Of a stretch of 64,000 nucleotides of DNA, positions 51,261-61,466 are shown piece after piece. The position numbers were made by a program, and so were the translations under genes. The stretch comes from an uncultured Opitutia bacterium. Its GTDB lineage: Bacteria > Verrucomicrobiota > Verrucomicrobiia > Opitutales > CAJWYM01. The stretch lies in the NCBI GenBank assembly GCA_913049555.1, contig CAJWYM010000007.1:1-64000 (forward strand), given 5' to 3'. Below the pieces are notes generated by a model, which saw nothing but the letters and a program-made list of their open reading frames with translations, made no database searches and was not told the DNA's origin. How positions within the stretch are numbered: position 1 is the first letter of the stretch; every line of letters starts with the position of its first letter.

Positions 51261-51548
51261 ATGAAAAACAAACCAATATTGTATGTTAAAAATGGTTGCC
51301 CTTGGTGCGTATCTGCTATCTCGTATTTTGGCGAGCAGGGTTTAGAGGTCGACCTTAAGGATGTGAGCAATAGCCATGTTGCTATGGATCGGATGGTTAC
51401 AATCAGCGGACAAACTAAAGTCCCCACTTTTGTGTACGAGGATTTCGTTGTAGCAGATTTCAGTGTCGAAGAATTTGTTGAAGAATTGAACCAAAGACCC
51501 GATGTGAAAGTCGAACTTTCATTAGTGTCCAATGCAGATGAGTTCTAG
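51261..51548 (+). CDS. Glutaredoxin-family protein
   Basis: PILYVKNGCPWCVSAISYFGEQGLEVDLKDVSN...TISGQTKVPTFVYEDFVVADF. Confidence 0.9.
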   Translation: MKNKPILYVKNGCPWCVSAISYFGEQGLEVDLKDVSNSHVAMDRMVTISGQTKVPTFVYEDFVVADFSVEEFVEELNQRPDVKVELSLVSNADEF

Positions 51549-51571
51549 AAACAATTTTGAGAACTGAAATT

Positions 51572-52819
51572 TTATATCATCTGACCTATGATTGAAAAGT
51601 CAGAGTAGGGATTCTCGATGGATTGAACTAACTGGCGCCATTCTTCCACTTTTTCAGCCAAACCTAGGCGATCAAAATATTCAATGTCCAACCTTAGGGT
51701 ATCTGTCATTTTAGAGGTTTTATTTTCAGACAAAAGCGCTCTTGCTAAATGAATTGCGGCGAGTGGTTGAAAGTCAGTAGGGATACTTAATGAGGGATTT
51801 TCATGATATATAACCGCCTCGACCACGGTCGTAGGCAATCCCCATAAATTTAATAAATAGCCTCCTACTTGAGCATGATCGGCATTGAAAACTTCCCGCT
51901 CAGCTTCGAGAACGGTGTAGGAATGATTCTTTACTAAGTCATCCACTCTTGAATATTCTTGGGGTAAACTACATGCAAGAATTAATTTACCGGCTCGGCA
52001 AAGCATACCTGCAATAAAAGAATCTTCGATCAACTCTTTTTCTATTTTTTCGTTTACGGCTAAAGCTCGAGCGACTCCAGCAATACAAAGGCATTCATGA
52101 AAAAAAGTCTCTAGAGGAACGCCATCGAGCTTGAACTCTTTAATCGCAGAAAACGCATGAATCGTGAAAACAATAGACTTCACATTGTCTACGCCTAAAT
52201 AAGAAACAGCGTCTACAGGATTAGATACTTGTTGAGCAAGTCCAAAGTATCCAGAATTTGCGACTTTTAGGATTTTAGCAGTCATGCCCAAGTCTTTCTG
52301 GATAATTTGCCCAATCTTGGCAGTGTCTACATCCGGTTCCTTCAGTGCTTGAACAATTTCTCTATAAAGTGAAGGTAAAGTAGGCAATTCTCCAAGTTGA
52401 GAAACTAGATTTTTTAAACCCTTGTTAGCCATAAACTCCTCATGAGAAGTAGCCCTAATGATTTTCTCTTGAAGTGTTTTCGGGTCGCATGGTTTCGCAA
52501 TGTATTGATGGGTTGAATCCAAGCAATTAAGAACCATCAATTGATCTGCATGACCGGAAAGTATAAAGCGAATTGTTTGAGGATAGAGTTCCATCACTTT
52601 TTGTAGAAGTTGAGCACCATTCATATCAGGCATTCTCATATCAGATACAATGACATCGAAAGGCTCTTTAGCCATTTCTTCCAATGCATGTTTTCCGTCT
52701 TCTGCAAATACCATTTCCCAGTGAGAACTCATTTTGCGAAGCATTCTCCTTAGCCCTTGAAGAACTAGTGTCTCATCATCGACAAATATAATGCGCTTTT
52801 TTTTCATAAGGTAAGTCAA
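51572..52819 (-). CDS. Response regulator with HDOD output domain
   Basis: Receiver RIIFVDDETLVLQGLRRML...VIVSDMRMPDMNGAQLL; HDOD LPTLPSLYREIVQALKEPDVDTAKIGQIIQKDLGMTAKILKVANSGYFG. Confidence 0.95.
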   Translation of the reverse strand: MTYLMKKKRIIFVDDETLVLQGLRRMLRKMSSHWEMVFAEDGKHALEEMAKEPFDVIVSDMRMPDMNGAQLLQKVMELYPQTIRFILSGHADQLMVLNCLDSTHQYIAKPCDPKTLQEKIIRATSHEEFMANKGLKNLVSQLGELPTLPSLYREIVQALKEPDVDTAKIGQIIQKDLGMTAKILKVANSGYFGLAQQVSNPVDAVSYLGVDNVKSIVFTIHAFSAIKEFKLDGVPLETFFHECLCIAGVARALAVNEKIEKELIEDSFIAGMLCRAGKLILACSLPQEYSRVDDLVKNHSYTVLEAEREVFNADHAQVGGYLLNLWGLPTTVVEAVIYHENPSLSIPTDFQPLAAIHLARALLSENKTSKMTDTLRLDIEYFDRLGLAEKVEEWRQLVQSIENPYSDFSIIGQMI

Positions 52820-55122
52820 TTATTACTCGTTTTTTCTAGGGGATCAATTGGAATCTTTATAATAAATGTAGTTCCTTGTCCGAAATCACTCTTAAATTCA
52901 ATGGTCCCATCATGTTTATCTTTAATTACAGAGTGAGCAATTGCTAGGCCTTGGCCCGTTCCCTTTCCTACTTTTTTTGTAGTAAAGAATGGATCAAAAA
53001 TTTTATTATGAATCTCTTTCTTAATTCCAATTCCGCTGTCAGAGATTTCAACAAAAGCATAGCTTTTGTTGTGGTACGTTTTTATGGCAATTTTACCAAG
53101 CTTAGATGAATTTTCACCCTCCTTGTCTTGGATTGCATGACAAGCATTGAGGATTAGGTTTAACATTGCTTGGTTGAATTCGTCAGGTAGACACCATACA
53201 GGAGGTAAACTCAGATCAAAGTTTTTTTCCATTTCTGCGACATATTTCCATTCATTACGAGAAACTGTAATTGTGCTGGCTATTATGTTGTTTAAATCTA
53301 TGTGAATTTTCTTAGCGGTCCCTGGGTGAGAAAAGTCTTTCATTGACTGGACAATCTTGGAAACACTGGAAACCCCCTCTAAGGATTGTTTTATAGCGAG
53401 CGGTATCTCTTCTAATAAAAAGTCTAAATCCAAGTTACCAATAAATTTATCTATATTTGAAATTAATTTTTCATCTTTTTTATTGGACAAACAAGATTTG
53501 TGGAGCAACAGCAATTTATTGATCAGTTCTCCGAGATCTTTAAAATAATCTCCAATAAAACGTATATTATCTCCAACATATTGAACTGGCGTATTGATTT
53601 CATGAGCAACCCCTGCGGCGAGTTGACCAATGGACTCTAGTTTTTGACCATGTCGTAGTTGAATCTCCATGAAGTCTCGTTCTTTCTCAGCAGTTTTCCT
53701 TGCGGTTGAATCTGTCAATATTCCATCCCATAAAATAGAGCCATCGCCTAATTCCTCAGGACGAGCAAGACAATTAAGCCAAATCGTTTGGTCTTTGATT
53801 TGCATTCTTCCTTCCCAGAACCAAGGTCTTTTCAGTTTAGAAGAGACTTCCATTGATTTATAAAAATTTTCAGCATCTTCTGGGTGAATCAAAGATAGGA
53901 ACAAATTTGGATTTTCTTCAATTTCCTCAAATGAATGGCCGAAAAATCCCTTACAAGCCGGACTCATATAAGGAAATAAAATCGGAGATTTATTTAGGCG
54001 GGACATTTGAAAAATTACCCCGGGAACATTGGCTGCAAGTTTGTTGAAACGTTGGTTTGTTTCTCTCAATTCTTGTTCTTTAATACTGAGCTCTTCGGTC
54101 TTTTTTTTAATTTCAGTTATGTCCCGTATGATCGTTGAAATATATCCAACATTCCCTTTGGAATTCTTGTGAACTTGTATCAACTGTGAAGTGGGAATTT
54201 CCCTGCCATCTTGAGTAATTAAGGCCGTTTCACCTTTCCAAGAACCTAACTTAATCGCAATAGGGATTCCTTCATCTTTCAGAAGCTTAATGGTCCATGC
54301 TGGAAAACATTTTCTTAATGAATTCATGGTTTCTTGAGCTTCTTTACATTCCTGAAATCCTTGAAATTGAATTTCTTTGGGACCGTTAATATGAAGGAGG
54401 TCCCGTCCCTGTTGATTTAAATAAAAAAGATTTTCTAATTTTATATCCGTTACAGCCACAATATCTATGCTACAATCTAAAATCTCAATCAGTCTTTGAA
54501 CCGTTTCTTCGACTCCTTGGAGTTCTTTTTTTTTGGCAATTTGAGCGTGTATGATCGTTTTAAAGGTTCCAAGATCTTTCGGGGAGGGCTTTAAAATATA
54601 TGCATGTGCACCATTTTCCAAACCGGTTGCAAGTTCTTTTGGGAAACCAATAATTGCATTTTCAATCAAGTTGCACTCCATTTGAGAGATTTCTAACAAG
54701 ATTGCTTTGTTAATCAAAAATGTTTCTTCCTCTTCGTTGATAATTTTGTCAGCCCAGATCGCTCTCACTGCATCAATGTAGATTTGATATTTTTTGTCTG
54801 CGCGATTTATTTTACCCTCTAAAAGTTTTATAATCTCTTCATTTTTTACATCATTCTGGTAATTAGTTTTTTTGTCTGTATTAACAATTACTCTGGCAGC
54901 TGCGGTGGATTGGTCATTGTTTAAAATGGAGAGCAGTCTGTAATTGTCTTCTTCTGCTAATTTGTAATCCAAAATGATAATATCAGGACGTAAAATTCTA
55001 GCAATGTCCAAGCCTTGAGTGCTTGTGGTAGATCCTGAGACTTTAAAGCCCTCATTTTCAAGAGCATCGGCCATACATGTAAGCAGATCGATGTTCGGTT
55101 CTAAAATTAAAGCTTTTGGCAT
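52816..55122 (-). CDS. PAS-containing sensor histidine kinase with N-terminal receiver domain
   Basis: N-terminal REC (PDIIILDYKLAEED), PAS segments, DHp LAAGVAHEINTPVQYV, HATPase (NLILNACHAIQD, VEISDSGIGIKKEI, KVGKGTGQGLAIAHSVI). Confidence 0.94.
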   Translation of the reverse strand: MPKALILEPNIDLLTCMADALENEGFKVSGSTTSTQGLDIARILRPDIIILDYKLAEEDNYRLLSILNNDQSTAAARVIVNTDKKTNYQNDVKNEEIIKLLEGKINRADKKYQIYIDAVRAIWADKIINEEEETFLINKAILLEISQMECNLIENAIIGFPKELATGLENGAHAYILKPSPKDLGTFKTIIHAQIAKKKELQGVEETVQRLIEILDCSIDIVAVTDIKLENLFYLNQQGRDLLHINGPKEIQFQGFQECKEAQETMNSLRKCFPAWTIKLLKDEGIPIAIKLGSWKGETALITQDGREIPTSQLIQVHKNSKGNVGYISTIIRDITEIKKKTEELSIKEQELRETNQRFNKLAANVPGVIFQMSRLNKSPILFPYMSPACKGFFGHSFEEIEENPNLFLSLIHPEDAENFYKSMEVSSKLKRPWFWEGRMQIKDQTIWLNCLARPEELGDGSILWDGILTDSTARKTAEKERDFMEIQLRHGQKLESIGQLAAGVAHEINTPVQYVGDNIRFIGDYFKDLGELINKLLLLHKSCLSNKKDEKLISNIDKFIGNLDLDFLLEEIPLAIKQSLEGVSSVSKIVQSMKDFSHPGTAKKIHIDLNNIIASTITVSRNEWKYVAEMEKNFDLSLPPVWCLPDEFNQAMLNLILNACHAIQDKEGENSSKLGKIAIKTYHNKSYAFVEISDSGIGIKKEIHNKIFDPFFTTKKVGKGTGQGLAIAHSVIKDKHDGTIEFKSDFGQGTTFIIKIPIDPLEKTSNN

Positions 55123-55146
55123 AAAAAAGGAGCTCCAGCTAATGAA

Positions 55147-55545
55147 CTAATTAATTCTGTCTCCATTGGATAAGGTATACTGTTCTTTTATCTCACCTTC
55201 GGTGTTACTAATAGTAACTTCGGCAACTTGCTGGTTGTCTTTATTTTTAATTTCAGCTTCATGAATGAATGTTTCTTGGGTTTGAGCGAGGGTTTCTTCA
55301 TCTACACTGAATTCGGTTCTTTCGGATCGGGTGCATATCAAATGACCGGTTCCATAGATTTTTATTGTAAAATCTGCGAAAGTTTTGGTCTCCTCGTTTT
55401 CAATGCTTCCCTCTATGCTAATTATGTGACCTTCTTTTTCACAGTCATATTGTCTAGCAAAAAAACCGTTGAGGCCAGAATGATTGAGTATGGTATTGAC
55501 TTGATCTTGTGGCAATCCATAGAGGGGATCGGTGAGTTCGAACAT
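55147..55545 (-). CDS. Hypothetical protein
   Basis: 132 aa ORF directly upstream of the kinase gene on the same strand; no family recognised. Confidence 0.6.
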   Translation of the reverse strand: MFELTDPLYGLPQDQVNTILNHSGLNGFFARQYDCEKEGHIISIEGSIENEETKTFADFTIKIYGTGHLICTRSERTEFSVDEETLAQTQETFIHEAEIKNKDNQQVAEVTISNTEGEIKEQYTLSNGDRIN

Positions 55546-55660
55546 AATTTTTGGTTTTATTAGTTAATCGGAAGTAAAATTGAGATGGATTTCAGAAGAT
55601 TTTTAAAATCTGAACCAAAAAAACTTTTTCATCTTGTGGATATAAAATGGAACGAGACAT

Positions 55661-56992
55661 TTATCTATTGATTCCAATGCGTTTGCCTACTTGATCACTG
55701 CATATTTTTCCATTTTTGTAACAGATTTCTCCAGAAACAATTGTGGTATCAATTGAAGATCTAAAGGTTTCCCCTTCGAATGGAGACCATCCGCATTTGT
55801 ATAGGATATCATTTTTATTAATAATTGTTGGTTTTCTACAATCAACAATTACTAAATCAGCCCAATAGCCTTCTCTAATATAGCCTCGATCAATAATTTT
55901 GAATCGATCAGCGACAGCATGACTTGTTTTTTGAGCAATCAAAGCGAGATCAAAAATTTGTTTGTGATAAAACTCTAAAAGCATCAACAGTGAGTGTTGA
56001 ATGAGAGGAAGTCCAGAGGGAGCATAAAAGTAGGTGTTTTGCTTTTCTTCCCAAAGGTGAGGGGCATGGTCGGTGGCAATAATATCAATCTGATTGTCGA
56101 GAACGGCAGAGATTAATGCCTGCTGGTCCATTTCAGTTTTGACAGAAGGATTGCACTTGATAAGGGCTCCTTTGTCTTTGTAGTGATTGTCATTCAAGTA
56201 GAGATGATGGACACAGGCTTCGGCAGTGATTTGTTTGCCTTCTAAGGATGAAGAAGTAAAAAGCTCCAGTTCTTTTTTTGTTGTGATGTGTAAAATATGA
56301 AGTTGAGCTCCTGTTTTTTTGGCCAATTCAACCGCCATAGAACTTGATTTATAGCAAGCTTCTTCGCTTCGAATCATAGGGTGTCTGGTAAATGGAATAT
56401 TTTCTCCGTATCGCTCCTTGTACTTAAATTCGTTTACCAGAATAGTCGGGGTATCTTCGCAGTGGGTAGCAATAATTGAAGGAGCATTTCGGTAAATCTG
56501 CTCTAAAACATCGGGTGCATCTACTAGCATGTTACCAGTAGACGATCCCATGAAAATTTTTATGCCACAAGCGGTTTTGGGGTTCAATTTTTTAATTTGG
56601 TCTAAATTATCAACCGTAGCTCCTAGGTAGAAAGAGTAGTTTGCTAATGAATTTTTGGAGGCAATTGAAAATTTATTTTCTAATTTTTCGATTGTGGTTG
56701 ATTGAGGGTTCGTATTGGGCATCTCCATGAAGGTCGTAATTCCGCCAGCGACTGCTGCTCTCGATTCCGTGTAGATGTTTGCTTTTTGGGTCATACCTGG
56801 TTCACGAAAGTGAACTTGATCATCAATCAAACCTGGAAGGATTTTCATTCCTGTTGCATCAATTGTGTTTTGAACGGACATGTGAGATAAGTCAGGATCA
56901 ATCCTTTCAATGCGGCCATTTTTGATATACAAGTCCATTGGTTTAATTCTGCCTTCATTGACGATTGAACCATTAAGAATAAGTAATGACAT
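55661..56992 (-). CDS. pyrC: Dihydroorotase (amidohydrolase family)
   Basis: GLIDDQVHFREPGMTQKANIYTESRAAVAGGITTFMEMPNTNP, IFMGSSTGNMLVD, ATHCED, LHILHITTKKE, DIIATDHAPHLWEEK. Confidence 0.94.
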   Translation of the reverse strand: MSLLILNGSIVNEGRIKPMDLYIKNGRIERIDPDLSHMSVQNTIDATGMKILPGLIDDQVHFREPGMTQKANIYTESRAAVAGGITTFMEMPNTNPQSTTIEKLENKFSIASKNSLANYSFYLGATVDNLDQIKKLNPKTACGIKIFMGSSTGNMLVDAPDVLEQIYRNAPSIIATHCEDTPTILVNEFKYKERYGENIPFTRHPMIRSEEACYKSSSMAVELAKKTGAQLHILHITTKKELELFTSSSLEGKQITAEACVHHLYLNDNHYKDKGALIKCNPSVKTEMDQQALISAVLDNQIDIIATDHAPHLWEEKQNTYFYAPSGLPLIQHSLLMLLEFYHKQIFDLALIAQKTSHAVADRFKIIDRGYIREGYWADLVIVDCRKPTIINKNDILYKCGWSPFEGETFRSSIDTTIVSGEICYKNGKICSDQVGKRIGINR

Positions 56993-57124
56993 AGGTAAAT
57001 TTTGTATAATTTAAGGAGTAGATATCAACATTATAAAGATTATCGAAGTACAAAGAGAAAACAATTAAAAAGAGTAAATTCTCGATTGGCATGGATCGGT
57101 TGATTGGATAATTTAAAAATTAAT

Positions 57125-59176
57125 ATGAGCGAACATTTACTATTGAAACAGGCACTCAGCTTTCACCAGAATGGAGATTTGAATCATGCAGAGAAATTAT
57201 ACAATGCAGTCCTTAGAACGAATCCTAGGAATAGTGAAGCTCTTCATTTTCTGGGTATTTTAGCGCAACAACTAGGGCTTTTAGATAGAGCGATTGAACT
57301 TGTTAAACAGGCTTCCTCCATAAATCCTAAAAGGATTGATTACCAAATCTCATTGGGTAAATTGTATCGATCTAACGGAAATTTAGATTTGGCTGTCAAA
57401 TGTTTCAAAAAAATATTTCGTTTGGAAGAAAATCAAACAGAAGTCCTTTTAAACTTAGGTGCCGTTTATTTAGATAGTGGTAAACCAAAAGAAGCACTTC
57501 CTTTATTTCGTAAATTAGCAAAACTGGACAAAAATTCTGCATCCGCTTACTACCATATTGGGCTTGCTTGTAGTCGAATGAACAAAATGGAAGAAGCAAA
57601 ACGTTCTTACCTAAAAGCTTTAACTTTGAAACCTGATTATGAAGATGCTTGTAATAATTTAGGTCTATTGTTGGAGAAAGATTCTTTGAGATCTCAATCG
57701 ATTCATTTAATCATTGAATATTTGAACAAGAACGACTCATCCAAGCTAAAAATATTATTAGCAAACCTATATCAGAGAGAGGAGGATTTTGAAAATGCAA
57801 TTCTATGTTACACAGAGGAATTAGAAGCAGGCAATAAGAGCCTGGAAGTTTTAATCAATTTAAGTGGTTGTTTAAAAAATACCGGCGATTGGGTTCAAGC
57901 TGAAAAGTTGCTTTTAGATGCCTGCGCCAATTATACTGAATCATTGGAGCCATTTTTGAATCTAGGAATCTTTTATATTGATTCTAAGCGATTTGAAGAA
58001 GCGGTTGAGGTTCTTAAAAAGGGGCTGTGTGTGTCTCAATCGATCCTTGTTTTAAAAAGCTTGGGTTCCGCGTATTTTAAATTGATGGAGTTCGATCAGT
58101 CGATATCCGCTTATAAGAAAGTTCTATTGATAGATCCAATCAATGTAGATGCACTACGAGGTTTATCCCTAGTTTATCATGAGCAATTAGATTTAGTTGC
58201 GGCTGAGTCAAACCTTCAGCTTGCTTTGAATTTAAACCCTAAGAATCCTGAGGTTCATAGCAGTTACGCATTTCTGAAATTGCAAAGAGAAGATTATTTG
58301 GAAGGATTTAAAGAATATGAATGGCGTTTTAAATGCGAAGGTTTTACTTCCTCTCTAGACCATTTGAATTCTAAAAAATGGGAGGGGGAAGAGATCTTTG
58401 ATAAAATCCTCTTTATAGCATCGGAGCAAGGCTTTGGAGATGTCTTACAGTTTCTTAGGTTCATTCCACAATTGAAGAAAGTAGGTGTAAAAAAAGTGAT
58501 CGTTGAAGTTCAGGAGTCTTTACTTCCATTAGTTTCTTTGCAGGAGTCCGTCGACGAGTGGGTTATAAAAGGAAACACAATCCCGTCTTATGATGTTTAT
58601 TGTCCGTTGATGAGTTTGCCATATTGCTTAAAGACAAACTCTAAAAATGTTCCGTCTACAACTCCTATTCAATTAGACTTATCAAGAAAAATTTCACTTC
58701 CTCAACAGGAGGGAAATGGACTGAAAGTTGGAATTGTTTGGGCGGGAAACCCAATCCAAGTCAATGATGCCAATCGTTCTATGAATTTGGTAGAAATGGA
58801 TTATTTGTTCCAACAAAAAGGAATCCTTTTTTATTCTCTACAAATTGGAAATAGAGAAATCGATATTAAAAATAATAAACTGGAAAAGCGAATTCACTCA
58901 CTCGCCCCTCATATAAAAGATTTTCATGATTCAGCCATATTGATGGAACAATTGGATCTCGTGATTACTGTTTGTACTTCTACTGCCCACCTTGCAGGTT
59001 TCTTAGGGATTCCTTGTTGGACACTCTTGTGTTTTAATCCAGATTGGAGATGGGGTTTAAAAAGGAAGGATTCATTGTGGTATCCAAATACAAGGCTTTT
59101 TAGGCAAAATAAACCTCGTGATTGGACTTCAGTCATTGAAGAGGTTGTATCAGAACTCAAAAAACTAAAAGGGTAA
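57125..59176 (+). CDS. TPR-repeat protein with C-terminal glycosyltransferase-9-like region
   Basis: Serial TPR units (DYEDACNNLGLLLEK etc.); C-terminus GNGLKVGIVWAGNP...LDLVITVCTSTAHLAGFLGIPCWTLLCFNPDWRWGL; ATG 57125 preferred over TTG 57104. Confidence 0.88.
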   Translation: MSEHLLLKQALSFHQNGDLNHAEKLYNAVLRTNPRNSEALHFLGILAQQLGLLDRAIELVKQASSINPKRIDYQISLGKLYRSNGNLDLAVKCFKKIFRLEENQTEVLLNLGAVYLDSGKPKEALPLFRKLAKLDKNSASAYYHIGLACSRMNKMEEAKRSYLKALTLKPDYEDACNNLGLLLEKDSLRSQSIHLIIEYLNKNDSSKLKILLANLYQREEDFENAILCYTEELEAGNKSLEVLINLSGCLKNTGDWVQAEKLLLDACANYTESLEPFLNLGIFYIDSKRFEEAVEVLKKGLCVSQSILVLKSLGSAYFKLMEFDQSISAYKKVLLIDPINVDALRGLSLVYHEQLDLVAAESNLQLALNLNPKNPEVHSSYAFLKLQREDYLEGFKEYEWRFKCEGFTSSLDHLNSKKWEGEEIFDKILFIASEQGFGDVLQFLRFIPQLKKVGVKKVIVEVQESLLPLVSLQESVDEWVIKGNTIPSYDVYCPLMSLPYCLKTNSKNVPSTTPIQLDLSRKISLPQQEGNGLKVGIVWAGNPIQVNDANRSMNLVEMDYLFQQKGILFYSLQIGNREIDIKNNKLEKRIHSLAPHIKDFHDSAILMEQLDLVITVCTSTAHLAGFLGIPCWTLLCFNPDWRWGLKRKDSLWYPNTRLFRQNKPRDWTSVIEEVVSELKKLKG

Positions 59177-59223
59177 ATTTCTATTTAAGGTTGATGAATT
59201 TGAAATACCCATTCAACCATTGT

Positions 59224-60453
59224 CTAAGATTTTAGAGGATTGCCTTGTTTTAAATATCTGGATCTCAATCGGAGGCCTTGAAGCTTGATAAAACCAGTGG
59301 CATCGTCTGGATCATAATCGCTTTTCACTCCCTCCATCGAGGCGATCTCCTCATCATACATTGAATAGTCGGACTTGCGACCCACAGTGATGACATTGCC
59401 TTTATAGAGTTTTAATCGAACCGTTCCCGTGATCGATCGTTGGCTGTTATCAATTAGAGCTTGCAGAGCTTCTCTTTCTGGTGCGAACCAAAAACCATTG
59501 TATATTAATTCTGCATATTTAGGGATTAGACTGTCTCTTAGATGCATCAATTCACGGTCCATGGCAAGTGATTCTATTTGCCTGTGAGCATGGACCAAAA
59601 TGGTGCCGCCCGGAGTCTCATAAACGCCGCGACTCTTCATACCTACAAAACGATTTTCTACGAGATCCACTCTTCCTATACCATGTTTTCCAGCGATTTT
59701 GTTGAGAGATTTTAAGACAGCAGATGGAACCATTCTTCTATTGTTAATAGCTACACAATCTCCCTGTTCAAAATGTAATTCAATGTATTCTGCTTGATCT
59801 GGGGCCTCTTCTGGATCTTGTGTCAACTTAAACATAGACTTGTTGTCTGAAGTTGTAGGATCAAACCAAGGATCCTCTAAAATTCCTGCTTCATAAGAGA
59901 TATGAAGCAGATTTCTATCCATTGAATAGGGTTTACTAGCACTTGCCTCTACATTTATATTATTTTCAGCACAGTATTGGATCATCTCCTTTCGGCCGGG
60001 AAATTCATTTCTAAATTCCTTCATTCTCCATGGGGATATAATCCTAATATCTGGAGCCAATGCAGCATAAGCAAGTTCGAAACGAACTTGGTCATTGCCT
60101 TTGCCAGTGGCTCCATGGGAAACCGCGTCCGCCGATTCCTTTCTCACGATATCAATATGTGCCTTGCCGATAAGGGGTCTGGCGATAGAGGTGCCTAGAA
60201 AATATTGTCCCTCATAAATCGCATTTGCCCGAATCATTGGATAAATAAAATCAGCTGCAAATTCATCCACTAAGTCCAAAGTGTAATGCTTGGAAGCTCC
60301 CGTTGCTCTTGCTTTTTCTTCTAGCCCCTCTAGTTCTTCTTCTTGCCCAACATCAGCAGCAAAAGTGATGATTTCAGCAGAATATTTCTTTTTTAACCAA
60401 GATACTAAAACGGAGGTATCGAGACCTCCTGAGTAAGCTAGAACAATTTTCAT
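59224..60453 (-). CDS. argG: Argininosuccinate synthase
   Basis: [61 protein letters not shown]. Confidence 0.97.
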   Translation of the reverse strand: MKIVLAYSGGLDTSVLVSWLKKKYSAEIITFAADVGQEEELEGLEEKARATGASKHYTLDLVDEFAADFIYPMIRANAIYEGQYFLGTSIARPLIGKAHIDIVRKESADAVSHGATGKGNDQVRFELAYAALAPDIRIISPWRMKEFRNEFPGRKEMIQYCAENNINVEASASKPYSMDRNLLHISYEAGILEDPWFDPTTSDNKSMFKLTQDPEEAPDQAEYIELHFEQGDCVAINNRRMVPSAVLKSLNKIAGKHGIGRVDLVENRFVGMKSRGVYETPGGTILVHAHRQIESLAMDRELMHLRDSLIPKYAELIYNGFWFAPEREALQALIDNSQRSITGTVRLKLYKGNVITVGRKSDYSMYDEEIASMEGVKSDYDPDDATGFIKLQGLRLRSRYLKQGNPLKS

Positions 60454-60462
60454 AAATGGATG

Positions 60463-61464
60463 TTAAGGGTTGTTATAAATTGATTGAATTGGTAAAAACC
60501 GAGAAGAATAATTCAATGTTAAGGGATTAAAATTTGCAATCATAGACTCTCCTTCACGTATCAGAATTTCACATTGGATTCCGAGTTTTTTTTGCAAATG
60601 AAAATAGGTCATACTTTCAGAAAAGTCTTCAGTCGATGAAATGGATGCAGATAAAGATGGAAATGGGGTTTTCTTTAGGGCTTTGAAAAGTACTGGAGCC
60701 ACTTGAATTTCAAGTAGATTCTTTTTTTCTAAACTATAAAAAGAGAGCTTATTTCGGTTTGGAAAATCAAAGAGTGGCGCAGGTTTTTTTCGTGACAACC
60801 AAACGCCCTTAGTAAATGGAGTCTCCAGAAATCTATTAGGATCGAGTATAGTTTGTTTATCTTTAGGTGAAATTTGGTTTTCCTCTTGGTCGAGAATTTG
60901 AAATAATTTGTTCAGTAAAACGAATAAAATGAAATCACATTCTTGAGAAGTTTTGAATTCAATGGAGTGATTTGCGCTTTCTTTGAAGATAGAATTTAAT
61001 TTACTGCTGATTCCCTCACTCAAGTTCATTTTAAAAGTGGAACTGTCTAAAAGTAAATAGTACAGCTTTTTGTTTTCGGGCATGGGGATAAAATCTAAAA
61101 TCGCATTTTCCATAAGATTATTCATCAAATAAATACCCAAAACTTTTTTCTGAAGAATCTCTTGTATCTTTTTTGGGAATTTTTCTGCGTTGGATAGGAT
61201 TTTTGCAATTTCTTTTTGACTGGGTGTGTGAGGCGTATAATCCTTTCTTTTGTGTAATATTTGCCATTTCGTTCTTAAAAAATGGGGTAAAGGATGAATT
61301 CGATCTATTAAAGGGAACAAGGTGGAAGAACCTTTAAAAGCATCAATCTCAAATTGCCGAGTCAATTCAAGGGTTCTTTCCTGTAATTTTACATCCTCAC
61401 TTTTCCAGCAACCAATTGAAAAAAAGAGAAACATAGAAAAAATGGAGTGAGCAAGACCCTTCAT
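60463..61464 (-). CDS. Hypothetical lipoprotein
   Basis: Signal sequence and lipobox FFSIGCWKSED; stop lies 9 nt before argG; ClpB stop is 2 nt upstream of its start. Confidence 0.65.
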   Translation of the reverse strand: MKGLAHSIFSMFLFFSIGCWKSEDVKLQERTLELTRQFEIDAFKGSSTLFPLIDRIHPLPHFLRTKWQILHKRKDYTPHTPSQKEIAKILSNAEKFPKKIQEILQKKVLGIYLMNNLMENAILDFIPMPENKKLYYLLLDSSTFKMNLSEGISSKLNSIFKESANHSIEFKTSQECDFILFVLLNKLFQILDQEENQISPKDKQTILDPNRFLETPFTKGVWLSRKKPAPLFDFPNRNKLSFYSLEKKNLLEIQVAPVLFKALKKTPFPSLSASISSTEDFSESMTYFHLQKKLGIQCEILIREGESMIANFNPLTLNYSSRFLPIQSIYNNP

Positions 61465-61466
61465 TT

